Of a stretch of 64,000 nt of DNA, positions 19,006-27,497 are shown in pieces (position 1 is the stretch's first letter; each line of letters starts with the position of its first letter). Location: positions 62,001 to 126,000 of the forward strand of contig NZ_QZDU01000008.1 of assembly GCF_009917525.1 (NCBI RefSeq). Direction: 5' to 3'. Both the position numbers and the translations under genes were made by a program. Origin of the DNA: Acutalibacter sp. 1XD8-36. GTDB lineage: Bacteria > Bacillota > Clostridia > Oscillospirales > Acutalibacteraceae. The notes beneath the pieces are model-generated. The model worked only from the letters and a program-made list of their open reading frames with translations, was not told the DNA's origin and searched no databases.

Positions 19006-20073
19006 CTATATGGCCAACCTGTTTTCAAGTTTATAGACGTACACTAGGACCTCCGCCACGGCGGCGTACAGGTCTGGGGGTATCTCCTGGTCCACCTCAG
19101 CCTGGGCGTACAGCGCCCGTGCCAAGGGGACGTTCTCGATTATAGGCACCTTTGCCTCCTCCCCCTTTGCCACTATCCTTGCCGCTAGCTCATCCTGGCC
19201 CTTTGCCAGCACTTTAGGCGCTGAGTCCACGCCCTGCTTATATCTCAGGGCCACGGCAAAGTGGGTGGGGTTGCGGATGATTACGTCGGCCTCAGGGACC
19301 TGCTGCATCATCCTGGACTGGGCCATGCTCCGCTGGACCTGCCGTATGCGGCTCTTAATCTGCGGGTCGCCCTCGGTCTGTTTGTACTCCTCCTTTATCT
19401 CCTGCTTTGACATCTTCATCTGGCGCTCATGCTCCCAGCGCTGGTACAGATAGTCGAAGAAGGCTATCGCAACGAAAGCCACGCATACCTGAAGGAGCAT
19501 ATTGTATATGGCCTCAAGAAAGGTCTTGCAGGCAGAGCCGATGTCGGAGTACATGAACCCGGAGGCTATGCCCATAAGGCTTATCAAGCTGTTATATATG
19601 AATAACATCAGGATGGTAATCTTTATAAGCCCCTTCAGCGCCTCAACTATGCTGCGGAAAGAAAACAGCCGCTTAAAGCCGCTTAACGGGCTTATCTTAC
19701 TGAATTTGGGGCGGATTATCTCTCCCGCCACAAGAAATTTGGTCTGGGCGAAGGTCGCCGTCAGGGCCACTAAAGCCGTTGCCAGAAGCATTGGGCCTGC
19801 CGTTGAGACGAAGACTTTCAGCCCGGAAAAGAGCAGCTCACCCATATAGAAGCTGGGGTCTGTCTCCATTGTGCCTATTGCAAATCCGGAGCACAGAGTA
19901 AAGAAGTTTGTGAGCTGGTTCACAAAGGTATCGAACATAATGCGAAGCATCACCACGCTGCCTATAAGCGTTGAGACCGCTATAATGTCCTGGCAAAAGA
20001 GGATATTTCCCTTCTTTCGTTCGTCCCGCCGTCGTTTCGGCGTTGCTTTTTCGGTTTTATCCTCACCCGGCAT
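19006..20073 (-). CDS. flhB: Flagellar export switch protein FlhB
   Basis: FlhB switches export from rod-hook to filament substrates. The protein is 355 residues with an N-terminal basic segment (TEKATPKRRRDERKKGN), four membrane helices and a cytoplasmic C-terminal domain. The autocleavage motif NPTH is intact in IRNPTHFAVAL. A separate short gene at 62392-62793 encodes an FlhB C-terminal-like protein without this motif. FlhB lies 19 bases after fliR and 81 bases before flhA. Confidence 0.96.
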   Translation of the reverse strand: MPGEDKTEKATPKRRRDERKKGNILFCQDIIAVSTLIGSVVMLRIMFDTFVNQLTNFFTLCSGFAIGTMETDPSFYMGELLFSGLKVFVSTAGPMLLATALVALTATFAQTKFLVAGEIIRPKFSKISPLSGFKRLFSFRSIVEALKGLIKITILMLFIYNSLISLMGIASGFMYSDIGSACKTFLEAIYNMLLQVCVAFVAIAFFDYLYQRWEHERQMKMSKQEIKEEYKQTEGDPQIKSRIRQVQRSMAQSRMMQQVPEADVIIRNPTHFAVALRYKQGVDSAPKVLAKGQDELAARIVAKGEEAKVPIIENVPLARALYAQAEVDQEIPPDLYAAVAEVLVYVYKLENRLAI

Positions 20074-20092
20074 ACGACCACCTCACTTTCGC

Positions 20093-20866
20093 CTATCCCC
20101 CCATAGCCAGGGCTATGGCCTGCTCGACCTCCTTTAACATGCTGCTCTCCATGCTGAGCAGAAACTCGCTCATTGGGGCCAGCAGGAAGTAGAGCATAAA
20201 CAAGCCCACCAGCACCTTCAGTTCGATGTTTATGGCAAAGACGTTTATCTGGGGGATGGCCTTCATAAGTATCCCCATTCCCACCTGGCCCATCATCTCC
20301 GCCCCCAGCACAGGCAGGCAGAGCTTCATTGCCAGCAGCGTGCAGTCGATAAACAGCACCACCACCCTTTCAGCAGCCGCCGTGCCCAGGGCCGCCTGGC
20401 CGAAGGGAACAACGCCGCCTGAGTCCAGCATCAGCCGCAGGAGCGTGTGGTGCCCGTTGGCTGCAAAGAAGATTAGTATGCTGAAGATGTTCAGGACGTT
20501 TGCGGCAGGTGTCGCCTGCCCCTGAAAGCTGGGGTCGTAGGTCTGGGCCATTGCCATACCCATCTGCTCGTCCATGATATGTCCTGCGTAGGCGGGGACG
20601 AACAGAAAGATATTCATAATGACGCCCACCAGGTATCCAACTCCGAGCTCCAGTATCATCCTCACCGCGAGCTCCAGCAGGGTCCCGGGCATTGGAGTGA
20701 GCTCCCCCTGATACGTATAGCTGACCGCCACCGCCAGCACCAGGCTGAAGCCAGCCTTAAAGATGTTCGGCACGTTAGTGCGTCCAAAGAATGGATTGAA
20801 CAGTATAAACCCTGACATACGCACCGTGATGTACAGGAACAGCGTCAGCCTATCCCAATCCAGCAT
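20093..20866 (-). CDS. fliR: Flagellar export protein FliR
   Basis: The protein is 257 residues with about six membrane segments and is a core part of the export gate with FliP and FliQ. Family features include ARMSGFILFNPFFG-like N-terminal sequence (here VRMSGFILFNPFFGR) and MDEQMGMAMAQTYDP. It is 4 bases from fliQ and is followed by flhB, the standard order. Confidence 0.95.
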   Translation of the reverse strand: MLDWDRLTLFLYITVRMSGFILFNPFFGRTNVPNIFKAGFSLVLAVAVSYTYQGELTPMPGTLLELAVRMILELGVGYLVGVIMNIFLFVPAYAGHIMDEQMGMAMAQTYDPSFQGQATPAANVLNIFSILIFFAANGHHTLLRLMLDSGGVVPFGQAALGTAAAERVVVLFIDCTLLAMKLCLPVLGAEMMGQVGMGILMKAIPQINVFAINIELKVLVGLFMLYFLLAPMSEFLLSMESSMLKEVEQAIALAMGG

Positions 20867-20870
20867 GGCC

Positions 20871-21128
20871 CTACCCCTTCATCAGCTCGAACAGCTCCAT
20901 GGTGAAGGCCTGAAGGTTCGACATCATCCAGCTGCCCCCCATAATGAGGAACAGCACAACAACTATGAGCTTCAAAATAAAGGAGATGGTCTGTTCATGT
21001 ATCTGCGTCACGGCCTGGAGGATGGCCACGATAACGCCCACCACCATGCTCAGAAGCAGCATTGGCGCGGCAAGCCTTATCACCACCCCGACGGCGTCCC
21101 GGAAAACGTCCACAACCGGCAGATCCAT
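20871..21128 (-). CDS. fliQ: Flagellar export protein FliQ
   Basis: The protein is 85 residues with two membrane helices, the family's normal size. The conserved run LAAPMLLLSMVVGVIVAILQ and TQIHEQTISFI are characteristic. It assembles with FliP and FliR into the export channel and sits between them in the operon. Confidence 0.95.
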   Translation of the reverse strand: MDLPVVDVFRDAVGVVIRLAAPMLLLSMVVGVIVAILQAVTQIHEQTISFILKLIVVVLFLIMGGSWMMSNLQAFTMELFELMKG

Positions 21129-21163
21129 ATATCAGCCACCTCCTGTTCCTTTCTGTATAGTCC

Positions 21164-21838
21164 CTATTTTACCGTCTGTATAAGTGTGGAGAACACCATC
21201 TCCCAGCCGTTTATGCTCACAAAGAGAAGGAGCTTAAAGGGCGTGGATATCATGGATGGCGGTAGCATCACCATGCCCATTGACATGAGGGTGGAAGCCA
21301 CCACTATGTCTATAAGCAAAAACGGTATATAGAGATAGAAGCCTATTTCAAAAGCGTGCTTGAGCTCGGTTGTGATAAAGGCCGGGATTATGGTGCGCAG
21401 GGGCAGGTCCACGGCTGTCTCCGGGTCCCCGGGGCGCTCAAGCTGGGCCATATCGCAGTACATATTCAGCGACGACGGCTCTGTGTTTCGGAGCATGAAC
21501 TCCTTTAGGGGCTCTTGGGCCAAGTCGAAAAACTCCTCCTGGCCTATCTCCTCGTTCACATAGGGCTCATAGGCTATCTCGTTCACCTGGTCTATCACCG
21601 GTCCCATGGTAAACAGCGTCAGAAACAGGGCGACCCCCACCAGCACCATATTAGGCGGCGTCTGCTGGGTGCCCATGGCGTTGCGCAAAAATGAGAGCGC
21701 GATAACATACCTGGTGAAGGAGGAACACATTATCACCAGCGATGGGAGCAGTGTGATAAGGGTGGTAAGGATAATGATTTCCAGCGCCTGCACGCTGTCC
21801 CCATTTATATTGACTATTCCATCCATAGTTTCAGGCAA
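21164..21838 (-). CDS. fliP: Flagellar export protein FliP
   Basis: The protein is 224 residues. Characteristic features are SFTRYVIALSFLRNAMGTQQTPPN, LTLFTMGP and the C-terminal MGMVMLPPSMISTPFKLLLF. The N-terminus is short compared with proteobacterial FliP and shows no clear cleavable signal peptide. It is the first of the fliP-fliQ-fliR trio. Confidence 0.95.
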   Translation of the reverse strand: MPETMDGIVNINGDSVQALEIIILTTLITLLPSLVIMCSSFTRYVIALSFLRNAMGTQQTPPNMVLVGVALFLTLFTMGPVIDQVNEIAYEPYVNEEIGQEEFFDLAQEPLKEFMLRNTEPSSLNMYCDMAQLERPGDPETAVDLPLRTIIPAFITTELKHAFEIGFYLYIPFLLIDIVVASTLMSMGMVMLPPSMISTPFKLLLFVSINGWEMVFSTLIQTVK

Positions 21839-21848
21839 TCTATCACGC

Positions 21849-22253
21849 TCATTTCTTTTTGGGCAGGTTACTCTTCAGCACCTCAAGAAAGCTTGGCACC
21901 TCAGTGACCCTCTCCTGTTTTTGCAGCCATTCGGCCGCCTCCTCTTCCTCAAGCTCGGTCAGTACGGTTATGCCTCCCCCGGTCACGCCAAGTAACAGGC
22001 AGCGCCGGTGCAGGCGTACCAGCACCAGCCTCTCCCCCTTGCCCAGGCTCAGCTGCCATAGTATCTGCAGCTCACCCTGGCCCTGTATCCCCCTGGCCCA
22101 GCCGGGCAGTCCCCTCTGACCGATGAACTTTGTCACCCAATAGGCCAGGAACAGTATTAGTATGACCGTCACGAGCATCCCTATAAGGGAGAAGGCGTTG
22201 CGGTCAAGGGTAAGGGTCCTGAAGGCTGCAGAAGGCCGGACCGCGGCACACAT
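21849..22253 (-). CDS. fliO: FliO-like flagellar assembly membrane protein
   Basis: The protein is 134 residues with one membrane helix near residues 22-42 and a small cytoplasmic beta domain containing LQILWQLSLGKGERLVLVRL, the FliO/FliZ signature. FliO helps FliP assemble. Its ATG overlaps the cheY stop codon (TGATG), so translation is coupled. The first 20 residues are unusual, and a later start cannot be excluded. Confidence 0.85.
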   Translation of the reverse strand: MCAAVRPSAAFRTLTLDRNAFSLIGMLVTVILILFLAYWVTKFIGQRGLPGWARGIQGQGELQILWQLSLGKGERLVLVRLHRRCLLLGVTGGGITVLTELEEEEAAEWLQKQERVTEVPSFLEVLKSNLPKKK

Positions 22254-22618
22254 CAGGGCGCGCCGACGATAGAGGTGACTGTCTTCATGATTCGGTCGGA
22301 CTTAAAGGGCTTGACGATAAAGTCCTTGGCCCCGGACTGGATGGCCTCGATAACCATGGCCTCCTGGCCCATTGCGGAGCACATGACGATGTTGGCTGAG
22401 CCGTTCTTGGCACGCATGGCCTTGAGGGCCTCCAGACCGTCCATATTGGGCATGGTGATATCCATTATCACCAGGTCCGGGTTGATTTCGGAGAACTTCT
22501 CCACAGCGTCAGCGCCGTCAACCGCCTCATAGAGGTCCGTATAGCCGTTCTTCGTCAGGGTGTCCTTGATGACCTTGCGCATGAAAGCAGCGTCGTCAAC
22601 CAGTAAAATCTTTGCCAT
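22253..22618 (-). CDS. cheY: Chemotaxis response regulator CheY
   Basis: This is a single receiver domain of 121 residues. The acidic pocket is Asp8/Asp9, the phospho-acceptor is Asp53 in VIMDITMPNMDG, the switch Ser lies in VMCSAMG and the conserved Lys in IVKPF. When phosphorylated by CheA it binds the motor switch. It lies just after fliY and fliM, whose products it contacts. Confidence 0.97.
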   Translation of the reverse strand: MAKILLVDDAAFMRKVIKDTLTKNGYTDLYEAVDGADAVEKFSEINPDLVIMDITMPNMDGLEALKAMRAKNGSANIVMCSAMGQEAMVIEAIQSGAKDFIVKPFKSDRIMKTVTSIVGAP

Positions 22619-22676
22619 AATGTTTCATCCTCTTTTCATATGTTTTTGCGACATGATTTGTCAGCGGTTTCACATT

Positions 22677-24065
22677 TTACTTGCCGGTGATATCCTCGAT
22701 TTCGGGCCGCTTGATTATCTCAGTGACCCTAATGCCGAAGTTGTCGTCTATCACCACCACGTCTCCCCGGGCAATGCACTTGCCGTTTACGAACAAATCC
22801 ACCTGGTCCCCCGCCAGCTTGTCGAGCACCACCAGTGAACCCTTTGAGAAGGAGAGTATCTCCTGCACACGCTTCCTGGTGCGCCCGATTTCCACAGTGA
22901 CCTCTAGGGGCACGCCCATAATCAGGTCCAGGTTCTGGCTCTGCTCCTGGGACAGCTCCTCGCCGTTTTCCAGCCTCGGCATGGAGGGCTGGGTCGTGGC
23001 AATCACCTTTGGCTCAGGCGGCTGGGGCGGGTAATATGGATAGCCCGGATAGGGCGGGTAGTATGGATAGCCCGGATAGGCCTGCTGGCCCTCCTGGCCC
23101 GGCATGGGCATCATGGGCGGCATCACAGGCATCTGTGCCTGTGCCCCTGGCTGAGCCATTGGTGGCTGCTGCACTCCGGCAGGCGTTGCCGGTGCTGCCG
23201 GAACCTGCGGCGCCGGTGTAGCGGCTGGGGCGGAAGCCCCAGCTCCTCCCGCCAGAAGCTTCTCTATCTCCTCCTGACTCATCTTTCCGCCGCTGTCTGC
23301 AGGGGCGGGGGCCGGTGCCGGAGCAGGTGTGCCCGCTCCGCCGCCAGCCAGGAGCTTCTCTATCTCTTCCTGGCTGAGCTTGCCGCCCTCTGACGGTGCG
23401 GCAGGAGCAGGTGCCGGAGCCGGGGCGGGTGCTGCTGGAGCTGGGGCCGGCAGAGGTTCCATATCCTCGTCGTCAAGGCCAAAGCCCTTTACCAGCTCTT
23501 TCGCAAGCTCAACTGATATGACATTCATAAACTCGCTCTGCAGCTGGTCCTCTATGCTGAGAGCGAAGCGCACTACAACTATCGGGCCCTCCTTCACGGG
23601 CATCCTGTCCCGCTTCATGGCCTCCTGGTCGTACACATCAAAGGTCTCAGGAGTGGAGATGTTTACCACGCGTCCTAAAAAGTCCGAAAGGGCCGTGGAA
23701 GCCGCGCCCATCATCTGGTTCATGACCTCGCATACGGCGCTGAGAGTCAGCTCATCCAGCTCGAACTCCTCCAGCGGTGTGTCGGTACCCATTAGGATAT
23801 CAACTATTACCTTGATATCGCTCATGCGCAGCAGCATAATATTGCTGCCGTCCAGACCTGAAACATACTTGATTTCCACGCCCACCGCAGGCTCAATATC
23901 GCCCAGCTCAAAATCCTTTACATCAACCACCTCGACCGAGGGCGTAGTGATATCGACCCGGTGGTCTAACATGTTGGAAACTGCCGTCGCCGAAGATCCG
24001 AGACTGATATTCATGATCTCACCGATGGCATCAATCTCCATAGGTTTAAAAACACTATTGCTCAT
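22677..24065 (-). CDS. fliY: Motor switch phosphatase FliY with two FliM-N-like motifs in its linker
   Basis: FliY joins a CheC-like CheY-P phosphatase to a FliN-type C-ring domain. The protein is 462 residues. Residues about 5-195 hold two intact D/S-x3-E-x2-N sites: Asp12/Glu16/Asn19 and Ser109/Glu113/Asn116. Residues about 375-455 are the FliN domain (IMGVPLEVTVEIG...). The long Ala-Pro linker contains LSQEEIEKLLAGG at 230-242 and MSQEEIEKLLAGG at 262-274. Both resemble the CheY-binding N-terminus of FliM (LSQSQIDALL in this operon). A Tyr-Pro-Gly repeat (YPGYPYYPP, twice) follows at about 330-347. In Bacillus FliY a single such motif is at the N-terminus. It overlaps the end of fliM by 11 bases. 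Confidence 0.95.
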   Translation of the reverse strand: MSNSVFKPMEIDAIGEIMNISLGSSATAVSNMLDHRVDITTPSVEVVDVKDFELGDIEPAVGVEIKYVSGLDGSNIMLLRMSDIKVIVDILMGTDTPLEEFELDELTLSAVCEVMNQMMGAASTALSDFLGRVVNISTPETFDVYDQEAMKRDRMPVKEGPIVVVRFALSIEDQLQSEFMNVISVELAKELVKGFGLDDEDMEPLPAPAPAAPAPAPAPAPAAPSEGGKLSQEEIEKLLAGGGAGTPAPAPAPAPADSGGKMSQEEIEKLLAGGAGASAPAATPAPQVPAAPATPAGVQQPPMAQPGAQAQMPVMPPMMPMPGQEGQQAYPGYPYYPPYPGYPYYPPQPPEPKVIATTQPSMPRLENGEELSQEQSQNLDLIMGVPLEVTVEIGRTRKRVQEILSFSKGSLVVLDKLAGDQVDLFVNGKCIARGDVVVIDDNFGIRVTEIIKRPEIEDITGK

Positions 24066-25074
24066 TTACTACTCTGTCCCTTCTTCCGGCGTTATGGTAC
24101 ACCTCTTTTATCTTCACGGCCAGCTTTTTATCGCTGACCCCCATCAATCCGTTAAACCACCGCTGCCCGCCTACATAGAGGTTTAGGGTGCTGTCCTTCT
24201 TCTGGTTTAAGTCTATCACGTCGCCTACATTGAGCCTGTACACGTCGTCCAGCCGTAAAGTGGTCCTAGCAAGCTCTGCCCGTATCTCCAGTGTAGACTC
24301 ACGCAGATTGTCAAATATCTCGTCTGAATGGTCCTCGCTGTTGCTCTTCTTGCTGGCGCTACCCGCGTTTATCTGTGTAAATATCTCCATAAGCACCGCC
24401 TCAGGCAACACTATGCTGATACTGCCCTCCACGTTGGAGAAAGCCACCTTCATGTCAATCAGCACCACTGTCTCCTCAAGGCCGATAAGCTGCACGAGGG
24501 TCGGGTTGTTCTCCACACGGCCGAACTCGAACTCAAGCTGTATGTAGTTCTCCCACGTAATACCCATCATGCTGACAAAGTCCTTCATCAGCACCTCAAA
24601 GAGCTTAAGGTCCAGCTCAGTGTAGGTGTAGTCGTCCGGCAGGCTGTCTACGTCGCCGTTGCCGCCTGTCATACGGTCCATCATGCTCACCATAATCGGG
24701 GCTGCGGCATAGAAGAGCACCGGAGTCTCCTCCATCTCCTCCTTGAGTATCAGGTGTGCCGTTGTGAGCACGGCGCTGTCACTCAGGGCGTTGGAGAACT
24801 CGAAGTACCTCTGCTCCTCCACGGACTCCACACTTATCTCGCAGGTGGCGTGAACAAGGCCGTTTATCCTGGTAGTCAGCACCCGGGAGTAGTTGTCGAA
24901 GATACTGCTCAGCATCTTCAGCCTATCCTTTGTAAACTTCCGTGGGCTGCTGAAGTCATATTTCCTATATTTCTTTTCCTGCGGTTCCTCCTCTGCCGGG
25001 GACGAACCTCCCCCGCCGCCGTTCATGGAGTTCAGCAGGGCGTCTATCTGGCTTTGGGATAATACCTCTGGCAT
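24055..25074 (-). CDS. fliM: Flagellar motor switch protein FliM
   Basis: FliM forms the C-ring wall and receives CheY-P. The protein is about 339 residues. The N-terminus carries the CheY-docking motif LSQSQIDALLN, then a flexible Gly/Ser/Glu stretch, then the CheC-like middle domain (about 45-235) without phosphatase residues, and a C-terminal SpoA domain with LNVGDVIDLNQKKDS. The ATG at 25074 has AGGAGGG seven bases upstream. A longer reading from 25152 would add a non-conserved basic leader, so I reject it. The start overlaps the end of motB. Confidence 0.96.
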   Translation of the reverse strand: MPEVLSQSQIDALLNSMNGGGGGSSPAEEEPQEKKYRKYDFSSPRKFTKDRLKMLSSIFDNYSRVLTTRINGLVHATCEISVESVEEQRYFEFSNALSDSAVLTTAHLILKEEMEETPVLFYAAAPIMVSMMDRMTGGNGDVDSLPDDYTYTELDLKLFEVLMKDFVSMMGITWENYIQLEFEFGRVENNPTLVQLIGLEETVVLIDMKVAFSNVEGSISIVLPEAVLMEIFTQINAGSASKKSNSEDHSDEIFDNLRESTLEIRAELARTTLRLDDVYRLNVGDVIDLNQKKDSTLNLYVGGQRWFNGLMGVSDKKLAVKIKEVYHNAGRRDRVVNEQ

Positions 25075-25078
25075 CCGA

Positions 25079-26008
25079 TTAACCCTCCTGACCGCTTGAA
25101 CTCGGCGCGCTGCCGGAGTCGTCCTCAGTGGGGGCGGAGCTCCCGGCGTCATCCTCTTTCAGTGAGCCGCCCTCGCGCTGGGTATAATACTGCTCCACCG
25201 CATCGCCCAGCTTATTCCCAAGGTCCTTGCCTGTTATGGTCATCTCAACGCGACGGTTCTCCTTGCGGTGCTCGTCATCATTCACCGCTATAGGCCTATG
25301 CTGTCCGTAGGACTGCCCGACAATCCGGGCGGGCTCTATACCGGGCTTGCCGTCGCCGGTAGGCCGGCACAGCTGCTGCAGGTAATAAGTCACCTGTGCC
25401 GCACGTTCAGCAGAGAGCATCCTATCCCCCTCAGGGTCGTTTTCCTCATTGGGGTCGGCCTGGGCTGTATGGCCGGATATGCGTATCTCGTCTATGGCCG
25501 GGGCTGCCGCTTTAAGCACAGGTCCCATATTGTCAAGGAGCGCCTTGCCCTCAGGCAGCATATCGTATTTATCCGGGTAGAAGAACACCGTGTCCACCAG
25601 TGACAGGAACACATACCCGTCGCCTTTTGTTATTTCAATATTCTTGCCGGACTCCTCTATGTACTGCTTCAACTGGTCATAGAGCTGGTCCACCTGCTGG
25701 TTTATCTGCTCCTGCATCGCCTCCTGAGCTGCCTCAAGAGCTTCCTTTATCACATCCGGGTCGGCAACGCCCGGCTCCTTGTCATTGGCCTCTGCAAAGG
25801 GGCCATGGCTGTCGCCGGCCTCAATCTCTGTCTCCGCCGGAGTAGCGTTGGGGTTGAAGCTCTGTACCAGGGCCTTCCACTTGTTTTCATCAACTGTGGA
25901 CATAGAGTAGAGCAGTACAAAGAAACACAGCAGCAGGGTAACCATGTCGCCATAGGTGTCCATCCAGTTCGCGCCGCCGCCTTCGCCGCCGCCGCTCTTC
26001 TTTTTCAT
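25079..26008 (-). CDS. motB: Flagellar stator protein MotB
   Basis: MotB anchors the ion-driven stator to peptidoglycan. The protein is 309 residues. The single membrane helix at about 20-40 begins with the proton-channel Asp21 in TYGDMVTLLLCFFV. A coiled-coil-like linker (about 85-130) leads to an OmpA-type peptidoglycan-binding domain with SGHTAQAD and RMLSAERAAQVTYYL. The C-terminal tail is acidic and Ser-rich. A 265-base spacer with its own promoter and a strong hairpin separates it from motA, unlike the usual tight coupling. Confidence 0.95.
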   Translation of the reverse strand: MKKKSGGGEGGGANWMDTYGDMVTLLLCFFVLLYSMSTVDENKWKALVQSFNPNATPAETEIEAGDSHGPFAEANDKEPGVADPDVIKEALEAAQEAMQEQINQQVDQLYDQLKQYIEESGKNIEITKGDGYVFLSLVDTVFFYPDKYDMLPEGKALLDNMGPVLKAAAPAIDEIRISGHTAQADPNEENDPEGDRMLSAERAAQVTYYLQQLCRPTGDGKPGIEPARIVGQSYGQHRPIAVNDDEHRKENRRVEMTITGKDLGNKLGDAVEQYYTQREGGSLKEDDAGSSAPTEDDSGSAPSSSGQEG

Positions 26009-26073
26009 GTTGACGTGACACCTCCGTTTCTTCTAAGACTTCTAGCTTGCTCCCATTTAAACGCCGTTCAATA

Positions 26074-26115
26074 CCGCTTCGCTGTACATGGGCCTGCCCA
26101 TGTCCGGCGAAGCGG
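26074..26115 (-). repeat. Nested inverted repeat in the motA-motB spacer
   Basis: An outer 9-bp stem (26074-26082 with 26107-26115) encloses an inner 7-bp stem (26087-26093 with 26096-26102), with small internal loops between them. No T-run follows on either strand, so it is not a classical terminator. It would fold in the 5' leader of a transcript from the promoter at 26163-26192. Confidence 0.75.
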
Positions 26116-26162
26116 CACTCGAAGCCGCCAGGCCTGGGCCGCAGGGAGCGTTCCATCGTGTT

Positions 26163-26192
26163 ATTATACCAAACATACCCCCCTCGCGTCAA
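26163..26192 (-). promoter_or_regulatory. Internal extended -10 promoter upstream of motB
   Basis: On the minus strand TTGACG (26192-26187), an 18-bp spacer and TATAAT (26168-26163) are present, with TGG just before the -10. It would start a transcript for motB, fliM, fliY, cheY and the export genes, with a leader of about 150 bases. Confidence 0.6.
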
Positions 26193-26273
26193 GTACCACG
26201 GGGAAGCTTTTGAAGGAAACTTTTGTTACGTATATTACCGCATACACAAGAGGCTGTATATTCCGGCTGAATA

Positions 26274-27089
26274 TCAGGCCTCGCCGGAGCCGCCCGCGCT
26301 GTTTGCCAGCTTCTCCCTCTGCTTCTGGGCAACGAAGGTGAGGAGCTTCTCACGCAGCATTTTGGGGTTTTCACCGGCCTGGATACAGGTTATGCCCTCA
26401 ACGATTATCATTTTATTGAGGACCTCCTCGCTGTCCCTGATACGCAGGTTGTTGGCGACCGGGCCGAACACCATATGGGCCAGGATACAGCCGTACAGGG
26501 TGGTGACAAGGGCCACGCTCATGTCCGCGCCGATGTTGCTGTCGGAGGAGGTGGGGTCCATGTTCTTGAGCATGTTTATAAGGCCTATCAGCGTGCCCAC
26601 CATACCAAAGGCCGGGGATACTGCCGACGCCTTATCATAAAGGGCCGCCGCGGCGTTATGCCGGTCGGACATGCACTCTATGTCGTTTTCCAGGGTTGCG
26701 CGCACACGGTCTGGGTCGTTGGCGTCCACTATGAGCATGATTGCCTGCTTGAAGAAGGGGTCCTCCTGCTCGCCGGCCTTCTCCTCAAGGGCAAGCAGTC
26801 CGTCCTTACGGGCTATCTGTGCAAGGTCCACCAGTGCGTCTATAATGGTCTCGGGCTTCTGCTTGGGGTTCTTGAGCATAACGGCAAAGTGCTTTGGTAT
26901 GCTCAGGAAAGTCTTCAGCGGGAAGCTTGCCAGCACGATGGCGACGGAGCAGCCGATAACTATCATAACGCTGGGGCCGTCAACGAAGTTTCCGAGCTTC
27001 CCAAACTCGTATGGCGGGAATCCGTTTGCCATGCCCAGCACCATAACTATAATGGCGACCACAAGGCCTATGAGATAAGCTATATTCAT
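26274..27089 (-). CDS. motA: Flagellar stator protein MotA
   Basis: MotA forms the ion channel with MotB and contacts FliG. The protein is 271 residues with four membrane helices (about 3-22, 33-50, 150-170, 180-205) and a large cytoplasmic loop between the second and third. Family landmarks are GGPSVMIVIG-like GPSVMIVIG, FPLKTFLSIP, AFGMVGTLIGLINML and ALVTTLYGCILAH. No Na+-type assignment can be made from sequence alone. Confidence 0.95.
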   Translation of the reverse strand: MNIAYLIGLVVAIIVMVLGMANGFPPYEFGKLGNFVDGPSVMIVIGCSVAIVLASFPLKTFLSIPKHFAVMLKNPKQKPETIIDALVDLAQIARKDGLLALEEKAGEQEDPFFKQAIMLIVDANDPDRVRATLENDIECMSDRHNAAAALYDKASAVSPAFGMVGTLIGLINMLKNMDPTSSDSNIGADMSVALVTTLYGCILAHMVFGPVANNLRIRDSEEVLNKMIIVEGITCIQAGENPKMLREKLLTFVAQKQREKLANSAGGSGEA

Positions 27090-27124
27090 TGGTCCTTCAC
27101 CTTCATTTCCTTATTCCCAGGGCT

Positions 27125-27394
27125 TTATCGTCTGAAACCCGGCCGCTGGGTAGAACTCCGTGCCGCGGGGGCCCCGGAATTTGGGTTTTCATTGATTGTC
27201 ACAGTGCGGTGCACGTCCATGACCTTGGCGTTATAGTCGGCAATGCGCGCAGTGATGTCCTGCACAGTCTCGAGCACCAGGTAGAAGTCCCGGTTCATCA
27301 TGACTATCTTCGTCTCGGGTATCAGCTCGATACACTCAATCTGCAGGTGGTTCACCAAAAACCGCTCGCCGCTGGTCTTCGTGAGCATTATCAT
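27125..27394 (-). CDS. flbD: FlbD/SwrD family small flagellar protein
   Basis: This small protein of 89 residues begins with MIMLTKTSGERFLVNHLQIE, the FlbD/SwrD signature. In Bacillus SwrD raises motor torque. It lies between flgE and motA, the usual place. The C-terminal 20 residues are Pro/Arg-rich and probably disordered. Confidence 0.9.
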   Translation of the reverse strand: MIMLTKTSGERFLVNHLQIECIELIPETKIVMMNRDFYLVLETVQDITARIADYNAKVMDVHRTVTINENPNSGAPAARSSTQRPGFRR

Positions 27395-27497
27395 AGATAA
27401 CTCCTCCTTATATCAGCCGGCCCGCCGGAAGGGCGTCCTCTGCGCCCTCCCCGGCCCGGCATTTGTCCCTTTACATCATATTAACAGCTTATTAAGC

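Noticed and set aside
23030-23075. Tandem DNA repeat within fliY as a phase-variation site
   Set aside because: Only two imperfect units encode YPGYPYYPP; the repeat is in frame and gain or loss of one unit would not shift the frame.
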